DNA of 64,000 nucleotides, taken from an uncultured Croceitalea sp. (GTDB lineage Bacteria > Bacteroidota > Bacteroidia > Flavobacteriales > Flavobacteriaceae). Position 1 is the stretch's first letter. The number at the start of each line of letters is the position of its first letter. Made by a program: the position numbers and the translations under genes. Location of the stretch: positions 248,001-312,000 of the forward strand of contig CANNDD010000005.1 in the NCBI GenBank assembly GCA_947503285.1, in the 5' to 3' direction. Below, one piece after another: positions 42,968 through 52,275 of this stretch. Under the pieces are notes generated by a model. That model was not told the DNA's origin. It saw only the letters and a program-made list of their open reading frames with translations, and did no database searches.

Positions 42968-43510
42968 ATGGAAGAAACTACATTGGAAAGATTACGTTAT
43001 CCGATTGGGAAGTACGAGATTCCCAATCCCATTACTGAAGAACATCTTCAAGAATGGATAGCAATATTAGAACATTTGCCAGAACGGTTGGGGGCGCTGG
43101 TAAACCCACTTTCAGAAGTACAATTGGAAACGGCATACCGCCCAGGGGGTTGGACCGTTCGACAGTTGGTCCATCATATTTCTGATAGCCACCACCATAG
43201 CTATATTCGATTTAAGTGGGCATTGACGGAGGCCAACCCTACGATCAAACCATATTTTGAGAAAGAATGGGCAAATTTATTCGATGCGAAAACCGCGCCA
43301 ATACAACTTTCCTTAAATCATTTGACTGCAGTTCATGCCAAATTAGTCTACTTGCTGAAGGGATTGTCTTCTGACGACTTGCAACGGAAATTTACACATC
43401 CAGAGGGTAATGAAGAAACGACACTGGCTGAAAATATAGGAAGATATGCATGGCACGGAGGTCACCATTTGGCCCATATTGAACAGTTGATCAAACGGAG
43501 TAAGTGGTAA
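42968..43510 (+). CDS. YfiT/BstA family metal-dependent transferase (DinB fold)
   Basis: 180 residues. DinB-like four-helix fold with metal-ligand histidines in LVHHISDSHHHSY and HGGHHLAHI. YfiT is a Zn-dependent hydrolase/bacillithiol S-transferase family; if this member is orthologous, the organism may use bacillithiol, but no bsh genes are seen here. Convergent with the GNAT gene, 1 bp apart. Confidence 0.9.
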   Translation: MEETTLERLRYPIGKYEIPNPITEEHLQEWIAILEHLPERLGALVNPLSEVQLETAYRPGGWTVRQLVHHISDSHHHSYIRFKWALTEANPTIKPYFEKEWANLFDAKTAPIQLSLNHLTAVHAKLVYLLKGLSSDDLQRKFTHPEGNEETTLAENIGRYAWHGGHHLAHIEQLIKRSKW

Positions 43511-43511
43511 T

Positions 43512-44033
43512 TTAAATTTCGCGGGCCATAAGCCACATGGCTTTTTCACGCTCTAGTGCGTGCGGAAGTTTAATTTGGGCTTCTTTAATAATGCGATAGC
43601 CGTACTTTTTATAAAACTCTAAAGGCTTTCCTTTTTGCATAGTGTATAGCCAAACAATATCTTTTGCATGTTTCTTGGCAATGGCATCAACGAATTTCAG
43701 TGTTTGTCCCCCAATGCCCAAATTCGAGAATTTTTTCAGAAGGTATAGCTTATTGAGCAGCAGGTTGTTTTGTGATAAAAACAATCCTTTTTTGGCATCA
43801 AACGTAAGGTTCAAGATTCCTGTCGGTTCTTTGTCACGCATAATAAGAAATAGTAGTTGCCTTGGATCTTGTATGGCATTTTTCACAACATCTTTTGTTA
43901 AATGGGCTTGTATGAAAGGGTAGGGGTCTTGTTTTTCCCAAAGATGCAAATAATGTTCCCTATACGACTGGATGCCGATAGTTATGTATTGGGCCATATT
44001 TACAAAGGTGACTGGCTCAAAAGTAATCTGCAT
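43512..44033 (-). CDS. GNAT family N-acetyltransferase
   Basis: 173 residues. Acetyl-CoA-dependent transferase fold; the cofactor-binding segment is KKFSNLGIGGQTLKFVDAIAKKHAKDIVWL, with the (Q/R)xxGxG-like element as NLGIGG. The YTMQKGKPLEFYKKYGY stretch is the usual C-terminal signature. Acceptor unknown. It follows the cupin gene with 2 bp between them, so the two are co-transcribed. Confidence 0.88.
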   Translation of the reverse strand: MQITFEPVTFVNMAQYITIGIQSYREHYLHLWEKQDPYPFIQAHLTKDVVKNAIQDPRQLLFLIMRDKEPTGILNLTFDAKKGLFLSQNNLLLNKLYLLKKFSNLGIGGQTLKFVDAIAKKHAKDIVWLYTMQKGKPLEFYKKYGYRIIKEAQIKLPHALEREKAMWLMAREI

Positions 44034-44035
44034 TG

Positions 44036-44362
44036 TTAATCTTCTGATTCTTCACCGCCTTCAGGACCGTAAAAAATAACCCATGTGGAAAAATCCTCAC
44101 TGAAGTTCTCAAAGCGATGTTTCGTTCTGGCAGGTACGAAAAGAAAATCTCCAGCAGAAAACGTTGTTTTCACTTTTCCATTTATAAACTCACCATATCC
44201 AGAGATAATGACATAAATTTCATCCCTTGAATGAGGCTGTTGTTTATCCATCCCTTCAGGTTTGTAAATTTCTACTGATAATGTGCCATGTTTGAACAGA
44301 TGAAGAAATGGTGCCTCATGTTGATCTAATTTGGCAAGGGCATCCTTCGGGCTAAGTTTCAT
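44036..44362 (-). CDS. Cupin domain protein
   Basis: 108 residues, one double-stranded beta-helix. The metal motif is partly visible: HSRDEIYVIISGYGEF, then GDFLFVPARTKHRFENFS. The ending is acidic (EGGEESED). A small enzyme or ligand sensor of unknown role, transcribed just before the GNAT gene. Confidence 0.88.
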   Translation of the reverse strand: MKLSPKDALAKLDQHEAPFLHLFKHGTLSVEIYKPEGMDKQQPHSRDEIYVIISGYGEFINGKVKTTFSAGDFLFVPARTKHRFENFSEDFSTWVIFYGPEGGEESED

Positions 44363-44400
44363 ATAAATTGGGTTTTATCCGTAGGGTTAAGAAATTGCTT

Positions 44401-44961
44401 TCAACCGGCAATCCATTTAATATTACAACCGATACTGGGCTTTTGATTCGAATTTATTTCCCTTTCCTCTAGTAAGGCATCCATGGCATTCCGTAAATCA
44501 CGACCTGAAAGCGCAATACCGTTGCCAGGTCTCGAATCATCCAATTGTCCACGATACACCAATGCCAAATCAGTATCGAACAGATAAAAATCAGGGGTGC
44601 AGGCGGCGTCATAAGCTTTGGCCACTTCTTGTGTCTCATCGTAGAGATACGGAAACGTATAGTTTTCATTTTTTGCAACCTTCTTCATGAGATGTGGTGC
44701 ATCTTGCGGATAGTTGTTTACATCGTTGCTTGAAATGGCTATAAAAGCGATACCCTTTTTTTGGTACTCTTTTGCAAGCTTGCTGATTTCTGGGTTTACA
44801 TGAATGACAAAAGGACAATGATTACAGATAAACATAACCACGGTACCTTTAATACCCTTTAATTCAGCTAAGCCCATAATTTGTTCGCTTACCGTATCAA
44901 AAAGTTTAAAATCAGGTGCTTCCGTACCCAACGGTAACATATTGCTTGGTGTTCTGGCCAT
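44401..44961 (-). CDS. Thioredoxin-fold peroxiredoxin-like protein
   Basis: 186 residues. AhpC/TSA-type fold; the motif MFICNHCPFVI contains CxxC (CNHC), the pattern of thioredoxin-like family members in many Bacteroidota. PEISKLAKEYQKKGIAFIAIS follows. Probably a thiol oxidoreductase in the cytoplasm (no signal peptide). It precedes the cupin-GNAT pair on the same strand by 38 bp. Confidence 0.88.
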   Translation of the reverse strand: MARTPSNMLPLGTEAPDFKLFDTVSEQIMGLAELKGIKGTVVMFICNHCPFVIHVNPEISKLAKEYQKKGIAFIAISSNDVNNYPQDAPHLMKKVAKNENYTFPYLYDETQEVAKAYDAACTPDFYLFDTDLALVYRGQLDDSRPGNGIALSGRDLRNAMDALLEEREINSNQKPSIGCNIKWIAG

Positions 44962-45042
44962 CTTGTTTTTAGTGCTAAAGTATGAAATTGAACCTTCAAG
45001 TTGACTACTTTTAGCTTAGGGGTCTCTTAAAACACTGATGGG

Positions 45043-47076
45043 TTATTCCTTATATTTTTCAAACCAAGTCAAAATACTGGCCATTTTGGCAATCAGGTTA
45101 CTTGGTCTGTTCGCAATGCCATGTGATGCCCCAGGTATGCGTACCATTGCGGTTTCAACACCTTCTAATTTCAGTGCGGTATAAAACTGTTCTGATTCGG
45201 CAATCGGTGTTCTATAATCTTGCTCACCCGTCAAAAGCATGGTCGGCGTTGTAACATTGGCAACGTACGAAAGGGGAGACCGTTTAAAGTAATTTTCTGG
45301 ATCTTCCCATGGTTTTTTTCCGAACCAGTATTTAGCGAAAAATGCGGGATTATCCGCGTAAAGTACAAAGCTGGTCCAATTAATGACCGGCTTTGCGACT
45401 ACGGCTGCCTTAAAGCGGTCGGTTTTACCCACTATCCAAGCGGTAAGAACCCCACCACCGCTACCACCGGTAACAAAAAGATTGTCTTTATCAACAAAAC
45501 CTTTGTCGATTACCGCATCCACTCCAGACATTAGATCTTCATAATCGTGATTGGGATAATCATGATGGATAAGATTACCAAATTCTTCCCCATAGCTATC
45601 ACTACCCCTAGGGTTGGTATATAAGACCACGTACCCTGCCGCTGCGAAGGCCTGTATTTCCGAAGAGTATACATCACCATAACTTAAAAAGGGCCCCCCA
45701 TGGATCTCAAGGATCAATGGGTATTTTTTCGAAGCATCAAAATTTGGTGGCGTAACCACCCACCCCTGGATCTTTCGTTGATCATAAGAGGACTCCCACC
45801 AAATTTCTTCTACGTTACCCAAATTTCGAAATGAAAAAACATCGTCATTAACAAAAGTAAGCCTGCGATTTCCTTTTTTATCGAGAACCCCCAAATCTGA
45901 AGGGTGCCGGGTATCTCCCTTTGTGTAGGCAAGTCTTCCGGTCTTTGAAACCGAAAAAGCCCCCGAACTGTAAGGTCTTCCCAATGAAAGTCCCCCTAAG
46001 CCACTAACTTTTTCTTTAACGGTACCGGACAATGTGATATGACCCACTTTTGTTTTGCCCTTGTCATTGAATTGAAAGTAAAGTCCATTGCCGTCATCTG
46101 CCCACTGCACATTTTGGATGTTTCTATCAAAAGACGACGATAATACTTTTGTTGTTCCACTCTTGATGTCCATTATGTACACATCATTAAGTTGGTATCC
46201 TAAAAGTTTATCATCAAGACCAGTATAGGCTAGTTGTGTGCCGTCGGGTGAGACTACTGGGTCGTTGTCTGGCCCATATCGGTCAGTAAGGGCCTTAACG
46301 CGGTAATTCAACAGGTTCAATTCATAAATTTCACTATTGTTCGGTTCAAAATCTTCATCAGGATTGAAATTAGCGGAGAAATAGAGCGTGTTTCCATCTT
46401 TTGACCAAACCGGTGCCCCATGATCGAAGTCAGAATCGGTCAGCTGTTTGGGGGTACCCCCATCAATTGATAGCGTAAAAAGTTCCATGTTGCCTGATTT
46501 CAAGTAACCCTGGCCATCACCGCGATAATTCAATTCGTCTATATACGTTGGGGGACTGTTCCAATTGGCCCCTTCCGGTTTCGTGGGCATTTTGATTTTG
46601 GTGCCACCTTGCTTAGGTACAAACATGTTAAAGGCCAGTTGCGTATCGTCGTTAGACCAAGAAACTTGGTTCGGTGCCTTTGGCGTATTTGTTAAGACTA
46701 CGATTTCCTTAGAATCCATCCACATGAGATATAGCTTCATTCTATTATCGGTCATGTTCGATTTAAAGATGATCTTCTTGCCATCATGTGACCAACGGGG
46801 GTAGAAATCATTGTGATTGCCTATGGTTATCGGTCTGTTATTGGAGCCATCAAAATTGACCAACCAAATGTTGGACAAATTTTTATCGGTCATGACATCC
46901 TTGAAATTGCGAACATAGACCACTTGTGTGCCATCAGGAGAAATTTGGGGGTCTGAGATATATTCCATGTCGAATATATCAATGAGTTCTAGATTTGACT
47001 TTTCTTGTGCACCAACAAGATGGACAACGAGCATCATGACAAGGATAACGGGGGTGGTCAGCGTTTTCAAGAGCAT
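45043..47076 (-). CDS. S9 family serine peptidase, secreted
   Basis: 677 residues with a signal peptide (to LVGAQ). The N-terminal ~390 residues form WD40/TolB-like beta-propeller repeats (SPDGTQVVYVRN, WSHDGKKI, WSKDGNTLYF). The catalytic domain has Ser in GGSGGGVLTAW, Asp in TGEQDYRTP and His in GASHGIANRP, an acylaminoacyl-peptidase or DPP-type triad. It degrades peptides in the periplasm or outside. The second large peptidase upstream is on the same strand. Confidence 0.95.
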   Translation of the reverse strand: MLLKTLTTPVILVMMLVVHLVGAQEKSNLELIDIFDMEYISDPQISPDGTQVVYVRNFKDVMTDKNLSNIWLVNFDGSNNRPITIGNHNDFYPRWSHDGKKIIFKSNMTDNRMKLYLMWMDSKEIVVLTNTPKAPNQVSWSNDDTQLAFNMFVPKQGGTKIKMPTKPEGANWNSPPTYIDELNYRGDGQGYLKSGNMELFTLSIDGGTPKQLTDSDFDHGAPVWSKDGNTLYFSANFNPDEDFEPNNSEIYELNLLNYRVKALTDRYGPDNDPVVSPDGTQLAYTGLDDKLLGYQLNDVYIMDIKSGTTKVLSSSFDRNIQNVQWADDGNGLYFQFNDKGKTKVGHITLSGTVKEKVSGLGGLSLGRPYSSGAFSVSKTGRLAYTKGDTRHPSDLGVLDKKGNRRLTFVNDDVFSFRNLGNVEEIWWESSYDQRKIQGWVVTPPNFDASKKYPLILEIHGGPFLSYGDVYSSEIQAFAAAGYVVLYTNPRGSDSYGEEFGNLIHHDYPNHDYEDLMSGVDAVIDKGFVDKDNLFVTGGSGGGVLTAWIVGKTDRFKAAVVAKPVINWTSFVLYADNPAFFAKYWFGKKPWEDPENYFKRSPLSYVANVTTPTMLLTGEQDYRTPIAESEQFYTALKLEGVETAMVRIPGASHGIANRPSNLIAKMASILTWFEKYKE

Positions 47077-47214
47077 TGATTTTAGTTTACTACCCCAAAA
47101 GATATGAAATTAATTACATCTTGAGGTTTGTAAAAATATGACTTGGTTCTGTCTAGCCGTCTTCGTCAAGCGCTTACGTATTATTTTAGGCCGTAGAAAC
47201 CAAGCGTAACCTAA

Positions 47215-47248
47215 AACAGCATACCAATACAAAAATGGGTATGCTGTT
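47215..47248 (-). terminator. Terminator after the M14 peptidase gene
   Basis: AACAGCATACC / GGTATGCTGTT, an 11-bp stem with a 12-base loop, 37 bp past the stop. TTTT follows on the minus strand. Confidence 0.7.
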
Positions 47249-47284
47249 CTATGTGAATCGATCCAGCTTAAAAATAGTGCGGTA

Positions 47285-49810
47285 TTACATCATATCGCCA
47301 AAGAAAATAGCGTTCATCAACAGTTTATTGGTGCCATACCAGAAAGCCCTAAAATTCGTGTTGTCGGTGAATAAAATTACCCGACCGTTACCATACCTGG
47401 TCGTCTTAAAGGGGACACTGTTTTTTATCAAGGCCGTATTCTCTTCTGAAATATAGCCACTCAATAGCGGATTGTCGGTGTATTGAATAGGATTGTTATA
47501 ACTCTGTTTGTCAGGCTTAAGATAAATGTTGGTATTTCTGAATAACGCTATTTTGTCATTTTTATAGCCAAAGTTCACGGGGTGCGATCTATCGATATTG
47601 GCTTCGAAAATCGCTCCGCCCGTAACCTGGGCGCCCCTAAAATCACCCCTTTGGTCAAACGCAATGTTCTTGGCCACCAAAGTATCTTTCTTGAGTTCAA
47701 GTTTCAGAAATTCGTTCTTATGAAACCAATTCGCCGCATTTCTGAAACCTATGACCGTTCCACCTTGCTTCACCCACTCCTTGACTTTTTTCGTCTTGGA
47801 ATCATTTAGAATGTTACTGCCCCATCCACTCGGAACAATTAAATCAGTATACCTGCTTAAATCAATCCGGCTTAGATTTTTAGTATCGATTTTGGTGATT
47901 TTTATATCATAGCGGGTGTCAAAGAGGTGCCATATTTCACCAGCGTCGTAAGAGCGTATGCCATCACCGACCAAAATGGCTACATTTTGTTTTTTGATGG
48001 GGTCAAAATCGTTACTACCCAAATCAATACCTTTTGTCAAGCCCGTGGCCACGGCTGTAATCTGGATTTTACTTTCTTTGGCCACTTTCAATAAGAAATC
48101 ATAAAGCCCGGTGGCATCCAACTTTTGATTTTGTACCGGTATCATAATGGTACCATAATCGTATTGTTTTCCTTCTAAACGGAATGGTGACTTGGCAGTC
48201 TTGGCACGTAGTCCTTTTTCTAAAATTGAATTAAGGGCTTTTGGGGTGTAATACTCGTGCCACTCAAACAAATAGGCGTAATTGCTTTTTCCGGTCACGT
48301 TACCTTGAATAGGCTCTAGATTCGTAATTTCAGAACCGGCATTGCTTAATGTGGGCAGTTCGGCATAATCGACATTGAATGCCAAAGGAAAGGTCCACGC
48401 CGAAACATCATAAAAAAGACTGTCGGTAAATGAGGTACGCTTTTCAAACATAGCCCTTATTAATCTCGGATTCTTTTGATTAAGGGGTACCATATAGGCT
48501 TTCCCTTTTTTATAGGATTTTCCGTTGACAGTGGCATCGCTTTTCAGTTCATGAAACTTAATTTGATGACGGTTTAAAATTTCTGCCAAATGCCATGTTT
48601 TTACGGCATCTTTGTGGTCACCGAATAGATACGCCTTTGTTTTGCTTTTAGCACCTTCAAGGGCAATGTCGTTGTAGAATTTTCGCTGATAGTCCAATAT
48701 TTTTGTTCGCATATTACTTGCAGCCTCTATGGTCGATAGGGCGGTCGTAAACTGATTTCGTACCGTAAAGGGAAAGGTCAAGATTCCGTTTTCACTTTCT
48801 TGAACATGTCCGCGAGAACTCCCTTGCTCAAAAAGAATTCCTATACTTCCATTTACGTCAGGAAACGTGGACCCCTTACCGTAATAGTAGTCATCATAAT
48901 TTTCTTCAGAATAATATAAGGAACCTATTTTGTCTAAGGCCTTGGCATGGTACGTTCCGATTTCCGCAGTCAACTCTTGATTGATTTTCGGTGTCAGCGG
49001 GTGGACCCGTGTAGGTTCACCGGGTTGAAAGAAGAATGTCGAGTTTGTACCCATTTCATGGTGGTCTGTCAAGATATTGGGCAACCATTTATGAAAGGTC
49101 TTGATTCTTGCCCGGCTTTCGGGTAATTGAACCGGTAACCAATCACGGTTCATGTCGAACCAATAATGGTTGGTTCGGCCACCCGGCCAGACTTCCGCAT
49201 ATTCCCTATCATTTGGATCTGGATTAAGATTGATACTGCGATTTGTGTTTGCCCAGTAGGCAAAACGTTGTAGCCCATCTGGGTTGAAACTGGGATCTAA
49301 TAAAACCACCATATTATCAAGCATGGTCTCAATTTCAGGCCCTTGGGCTGCGGCTAAATAATAAGCGTAGGCCAATGCGGCATTCGAGCCGCTAGGTTCA
49401 TTGCCATGAATCGAAAACCCTTGATAGACCACAATGGGCATTTCTGCAGTGTTGAGGCTAGTACCACCATTTTCGGTCAGTGCCACATGGTCTTTACGGA
49501 TTTGATCTAGGTTTTGATGGTTTTTTGGCGTGGTAATGGTCAATAAGGCAAGGGGCCTTCCCTCAAAGGTTTCCCCCCTAGTTTCAATGGTGATCCGATC
49601 GCTCGCTTTGGCGAGGGTCTGCATGTAGAATAGCAACTTATCATGTGTGATGTGCCATTCTCCCACTTCATGACCAATAACGTCTGCAGGTTTTGGAATG
49701 GAAGCATCATAACTTATATTTTGGGGCAGGTAATAGTCAAGCGTTACTTCATTCTGCGAAAAGCCAAAACCGGCTAAAAGCAAAAATATTGGAAGTAGTA
49801 TTTTTTTCAT
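47285..49810 (-). CDS. M14 family zinc carboxypeptidase, secreted
   Basis: 841 residues from the ATG at 49810 (the frame continues to 49834, but MKKILLPIFLLLAGFGFSQ is the obvious signal peptide). The M14 domain covers about 45-400: zinc ligands HGNEPSG and TDHHEMG, and the catalytic Glu in GILFEQGSS. A C-terminal part (about 600-840) resembles a class I glutamine-amidotransferase-like domain (VAILVGDGI, LIVPSGWGS). The combination is common in secreted flavobacterial peptidases. Confidence 0.93.
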   Translation of the reverse strand: MKKILLPIFLLLAGFGFSQNEVTLDYYLPQNISYDASIPKPADVIGHEVGEWHITHDKLLFYMQTLAKASDRITIETRGETFEGRPLALLTITTPKNHQNLDQIRKDHVALTENGGTSLNTAEMPIVVYQGFSIHGNEPSGSNAALAYAYYLAAAQGPEIETMLDNMVVLLDPSFNPDGLQRFAYWANTNRSINLNPDPNDREYAEVWPGGRTNHYWFDMNRDWLPVQLPESRARIKTFHKWLPNILTDHHEMGTNSTFFFQPGEPTRVHPLTPKINQELTAEIGTYHAKALDKIGSLYYSEENYDDYYYGKGSTFPDVNGSIGILFEQGSSRGHVQESENGILTFPFTVRNQFTTALSTIEAASNMRTKILDYQRKFYNDIALEGAKSKTKAYLFGDHKDAVKTWHLAEILNRHQIKFHELKSDATVNGKSYKKGKAYMVPLNQKNPRLIRAMFEKRTSFTDSLFYDVSAWTFPLAFNVDYAELPTLSNAGSEITNLEPIQGNVTGKSNYAYLFEWHEYYTPKALNSILEKGLRAKTAKSPFRLEGKQYDYGTIMIPVQNQKLDATGLYDFLLKVAKESKIQITAVATGLTKGIDLGSNDFDPIKKQNVAILVGDGIRSYDAGEIWHLFDTRYDIKITKIDTKNLSRIDLSRYTDLIVPSGWGSNILNDSKTKKVKEWVKQGGTVIGFRNAANWFHKNEFLKLELKKDTLVAKNIAFDQRGDFRGAQVTGGAIFEANIDRSHPVNFGYKNDKIALFRNTNIYLKPDKQSYNNPIQYTDNPLLSGYISEENTALIKNSVPFKTTRYGNGRVILFTDNTNFRAFWYGTNKLLMNAIFFGDMM

Positions 49811-49847
49811 GTTATATGTTTTGAAATTAGTCATGATTAAAAATAAA

Positions 49848-49873
49848 AAACGACCTGTTCATACAGGCCGTTT
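49848..49873 (-). terminator. Terminator after the DUF3276 gene
   Basis: AAACGACCTG / CAGGCCGTTT with one G-U pair on the minus strand and a 6-base loop, followed by TTTTTTATTTTT. It lies 24 bp past the stop. Confidence 0.85.
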
Positions 49874-49896
49874 CTATTGATTATTTTAGTTTTTGG

Positions 49897-50280
49897 TTAG
49901 ATATCGTCAAAATCGACGTCAGTAAAACTACCGGAACCATTATCCGTATCAGTGGTTTTGTTACCAAAACCTTCCTCTTCTTTTTTGAAATCTTTTTGAT
50001 GACGTTCTGAAATGACCTCGGTACCTTTTTCATCGATGATATAATCCATCATTTCTTCCATGATGTCCTTGAAAGCATGAAAATCTTCTTTATAGAGGTA
50101 AATTTTATGTTTTTTGTAATGGAAGGAACCATCATCATGGGTGAATTTTTTACTTTCTGTAATGGTTAAATAGTAGTCACCTGCCTTTGTGCTTCTCACA
50201 TCAAAAAAATAGGTTCTTCTCCCCGCCCTTAGAACTTTTGAAAAAATTTCTTCTTGATCCATTAAATCTTTATCGCCCAT
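49897..50280 (-). CDS. DUF3276 PUR-alpha-like protein
   Basis: 127 residues. One PUR-type repeat (about 10-90): VLRAGRRTYFFDVRSTKAGDYYLTITESKK is split across two beta strands and typical of the family. The C-terminal ~35 residues are acidic and disordered. PUR proteins bind single-stranded nucleic acid; the bacterial function is not settled. It is 81 bp downstream of the exporter gene on the same strand. Confidence 0.92.
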   Translation of the reverse strand: MGDKDLMDQEEIFSKVLRAGRRTYFFDVRSTKAGDYYLTITESKKFTHDDGSFHYKKHKIYLYKEDFHAFKDIMEEMMDYIIDEKGTEVISERHQKDFKKEEEGFGNKTTDTDNGSGSFTDVDFDDI

Positions 50281-50361
50281 GTGGTATAGTGTCTGTTAGT
50301 GTCAATGTTATCTAATTCTTTCAAAAATGTGAAAAAAAACCTAATCCAGCAACTTTTTTGT

Positions 50362-52131
50362 TTATTCTTTCTCAGTCAATTGGTCTAAGTAAAGTTGCTT
50401 ATAGTAGCCCTCTATACCGTTCAATTCCTCATGTGTTCCTTCTTGTATGATCTTGCCCTGATCGAGCACGATGATCTTGTCCGTATTCTTTGCCGATGAT
50501 ACCCTATGGCTTACGATCAATGTGGTTTTGTGCTCTGAGGCTTGTTTGAGGTTTTTTAAGATTTCCTCTTCGGTTTCGGTGTCTACAGCAGAAAGGCAAT
50601 CATCAAAAAGATAGATATTCGGGTCTTTTAATAGGGCCCTTGCGATGGAAATCCTCTGCTTTTGCCCCCCACTTAGGGTAATGCCACGTTCCCCCAAAAT
50701 AGTCTCATATTGTTTTGAAAAACCGCTAATATTATCATGCACTACCGCATTTTTGGCAACAGTGATTATCTCGTCTTTTGAGGCATCTTCCTTTCCGAAT
50801 CGGATGTTGTTCTCTATGGTGTCGGAAAATAAAAAAGCATCTTGGGGCACGGCCCCGATAGCACTTCTTAAGCTATCAAGATTCAAGTCTTTTATAGGAA
50901 CACCATCAATTAAAATTTCGCCCTCATGAACGTCATATAGCCTAGCCACTAAATCAAGTATGGTCGATTTTCCAGCTCCGGTCTTTCCTAAGATCGCGAT
51001 GGTCTGACCGGCCTCAATAGTGAAAGAGACCTCTTTCAATGCTTCAATATTCGTATCCTCATAAGTGAAGGAAACGTTTTTGAACTCGATTTTCCCTTTG
51101 ATTGGTGTTGCCGAAGTCACTTCATTTTTAATGGAAGGTTGTTCTTTTAAAAATTCATTGATGCGTTTCTGTGATGCCTCGGCACGTTGTACAATAGAGG
51201 TCAGCCAACCTACTATGGCGACGGGCCAGGTCAACATGTTGACATACAATATGAATTCGGCGATAATGCCTAGACTTACCTCACCATTAATGTATTGTTT
51301 GCCTCCGATATAAATTACAAATATGTTGCTGATGCCTATCAATAAGATCATTAACGGAAAAAACCATGCATTGACCTTGGCAAGATCCATACTGGTATTT
51401 TTTCCTTCTATGGCCAAATCGGTGAGCGAAGTATTTACATTTTCTTCAAGATTATATGCTTTTATGACCGATATACCTGCAAAAGATTCTTGGGTAAATG
51501 TTGAAAGTGTTGAAAGGTACTCTTGAACCTTGGTGCTTCGTTTATGGATGATTTTACTGATTTGATAGATCAAAACGGATAAAATAGGCAGGGGAACCAA
51601 AGTGTAGAAAGCGATGGTAGGTGCTTTGATGAACATTAACGGAATCAAACAAACGAAAAGGGTAAGTGTTTGAATGCCATACATAATGGCGGGCCCGCCG
51701 TACATACGAACTTGGGTGACATCTTCACTGATACGGTTCATTAAATCACCGATGCGATTGCGTTTGTAGAAGTTCAGGTTGAGATACTGATAGTGGTCGA
51801 AAACCTCATTTTTCAGGTCGTACTCAATATAGCGTGATACGTTTATAATGGTCTGTCGCATTAAAAAAGTAAATAGACCCGATAGCAATGCCGCCCCTAT
51901 GATGATCAAGATGTATTCAAAAAGCATCCCCTTTGCCGCGGATTCGCTTAGATTTCCGCTTGCAAACTTTTCTACTGTGTCAACCGATTTACTTACGTAC
52001 GAGGGCATGACCAATGAAAAGACACGCGCAATAATCGTAATCAGTATTCCTAAAAGTAATTTCCATCTGTACTTTTTGAAATACTTGTTGATATGTTTCA
52101 ATTCTTTCATAAAGAGCGCCTCGTTTTCCAA
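50362..52131 (-). CDS. ABC exporter, fused membrane and ATPase domains
   Basis: 589 residues. Six transmembrane helices (about 20-315) and an ATPase domain (about 335-585). Walker A LGKTGAGKSTIL and the signature LSGGQKQRISIARAL are canonical, but Walker B reads IYLFDDCLSAVD, with Asp in place of the catalytic Glu. Such sites occur in heterodimeric exporters; no partner gene is next to it. A multidrug- or lipid-type exporter of the inner membrane. Confidence 0.93.
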   Translation of the reverse strand: MENEALFMKELKHINKYFKKYRWKLLLGILITIIARVFSLVMPSYVSKSVDTVEKFASGNLSESAAKGMLFEYILIIIGAALLSGLFTFLMRQTIINVSRYIEYDLKNEVFDHYQYLNLNFYKRNRIGDLMNRISEDVTQVRMYGGPAIMYGIQTLTLFVCLIPLMFIKAPTIAFYTLVPLPILSVLIYQISKIIHKRSTKVQEYLSTLSTFTQESFAGISVIKAYNLEENVNTSLTDLAIEGKNTSMDLAKVNAWFFPLMILLIGISNIFVIYIGGKQYINGEVSLGIIAEFILYVNMLTWPVAIVGWLTSIVQRAEASQKRINEFLKEQPSIKNEVTSATPIKGKIEFKNVSFTYEDTNIEALKEVSFTIEAGQTIAILGKTGAGKSTILDLVARLYDVHEGEILIDGVPIKDLNLDSLRSAIGAVPQDAFLFSDTIENNIRFGKEDASKDEIITVAKNAVVHDNISGFSKQYETILGERGITLSGGQKQRISIARALLKDPNIYLFDDCLSAVDTETEEEILKNLKQASEHKTTLIVSHRVSSAKNTDKIIVLDQGKIIQEGTHEELNGIEGYYKQLYLDQLTEKE

Positions 52132-52275
52132 TTTTTGAAAAAAGTCAAAGATATAGGTTTAGCCACAAAGCCAATGTTATAAAACTGATAAGATAAACCA
52201 GTGCGGTAGGTAAGAATGAAATATAAGCTTACTTTTGCGCTTTTAAATTTATCAATCTTTAAAGTTCTTTTCATA

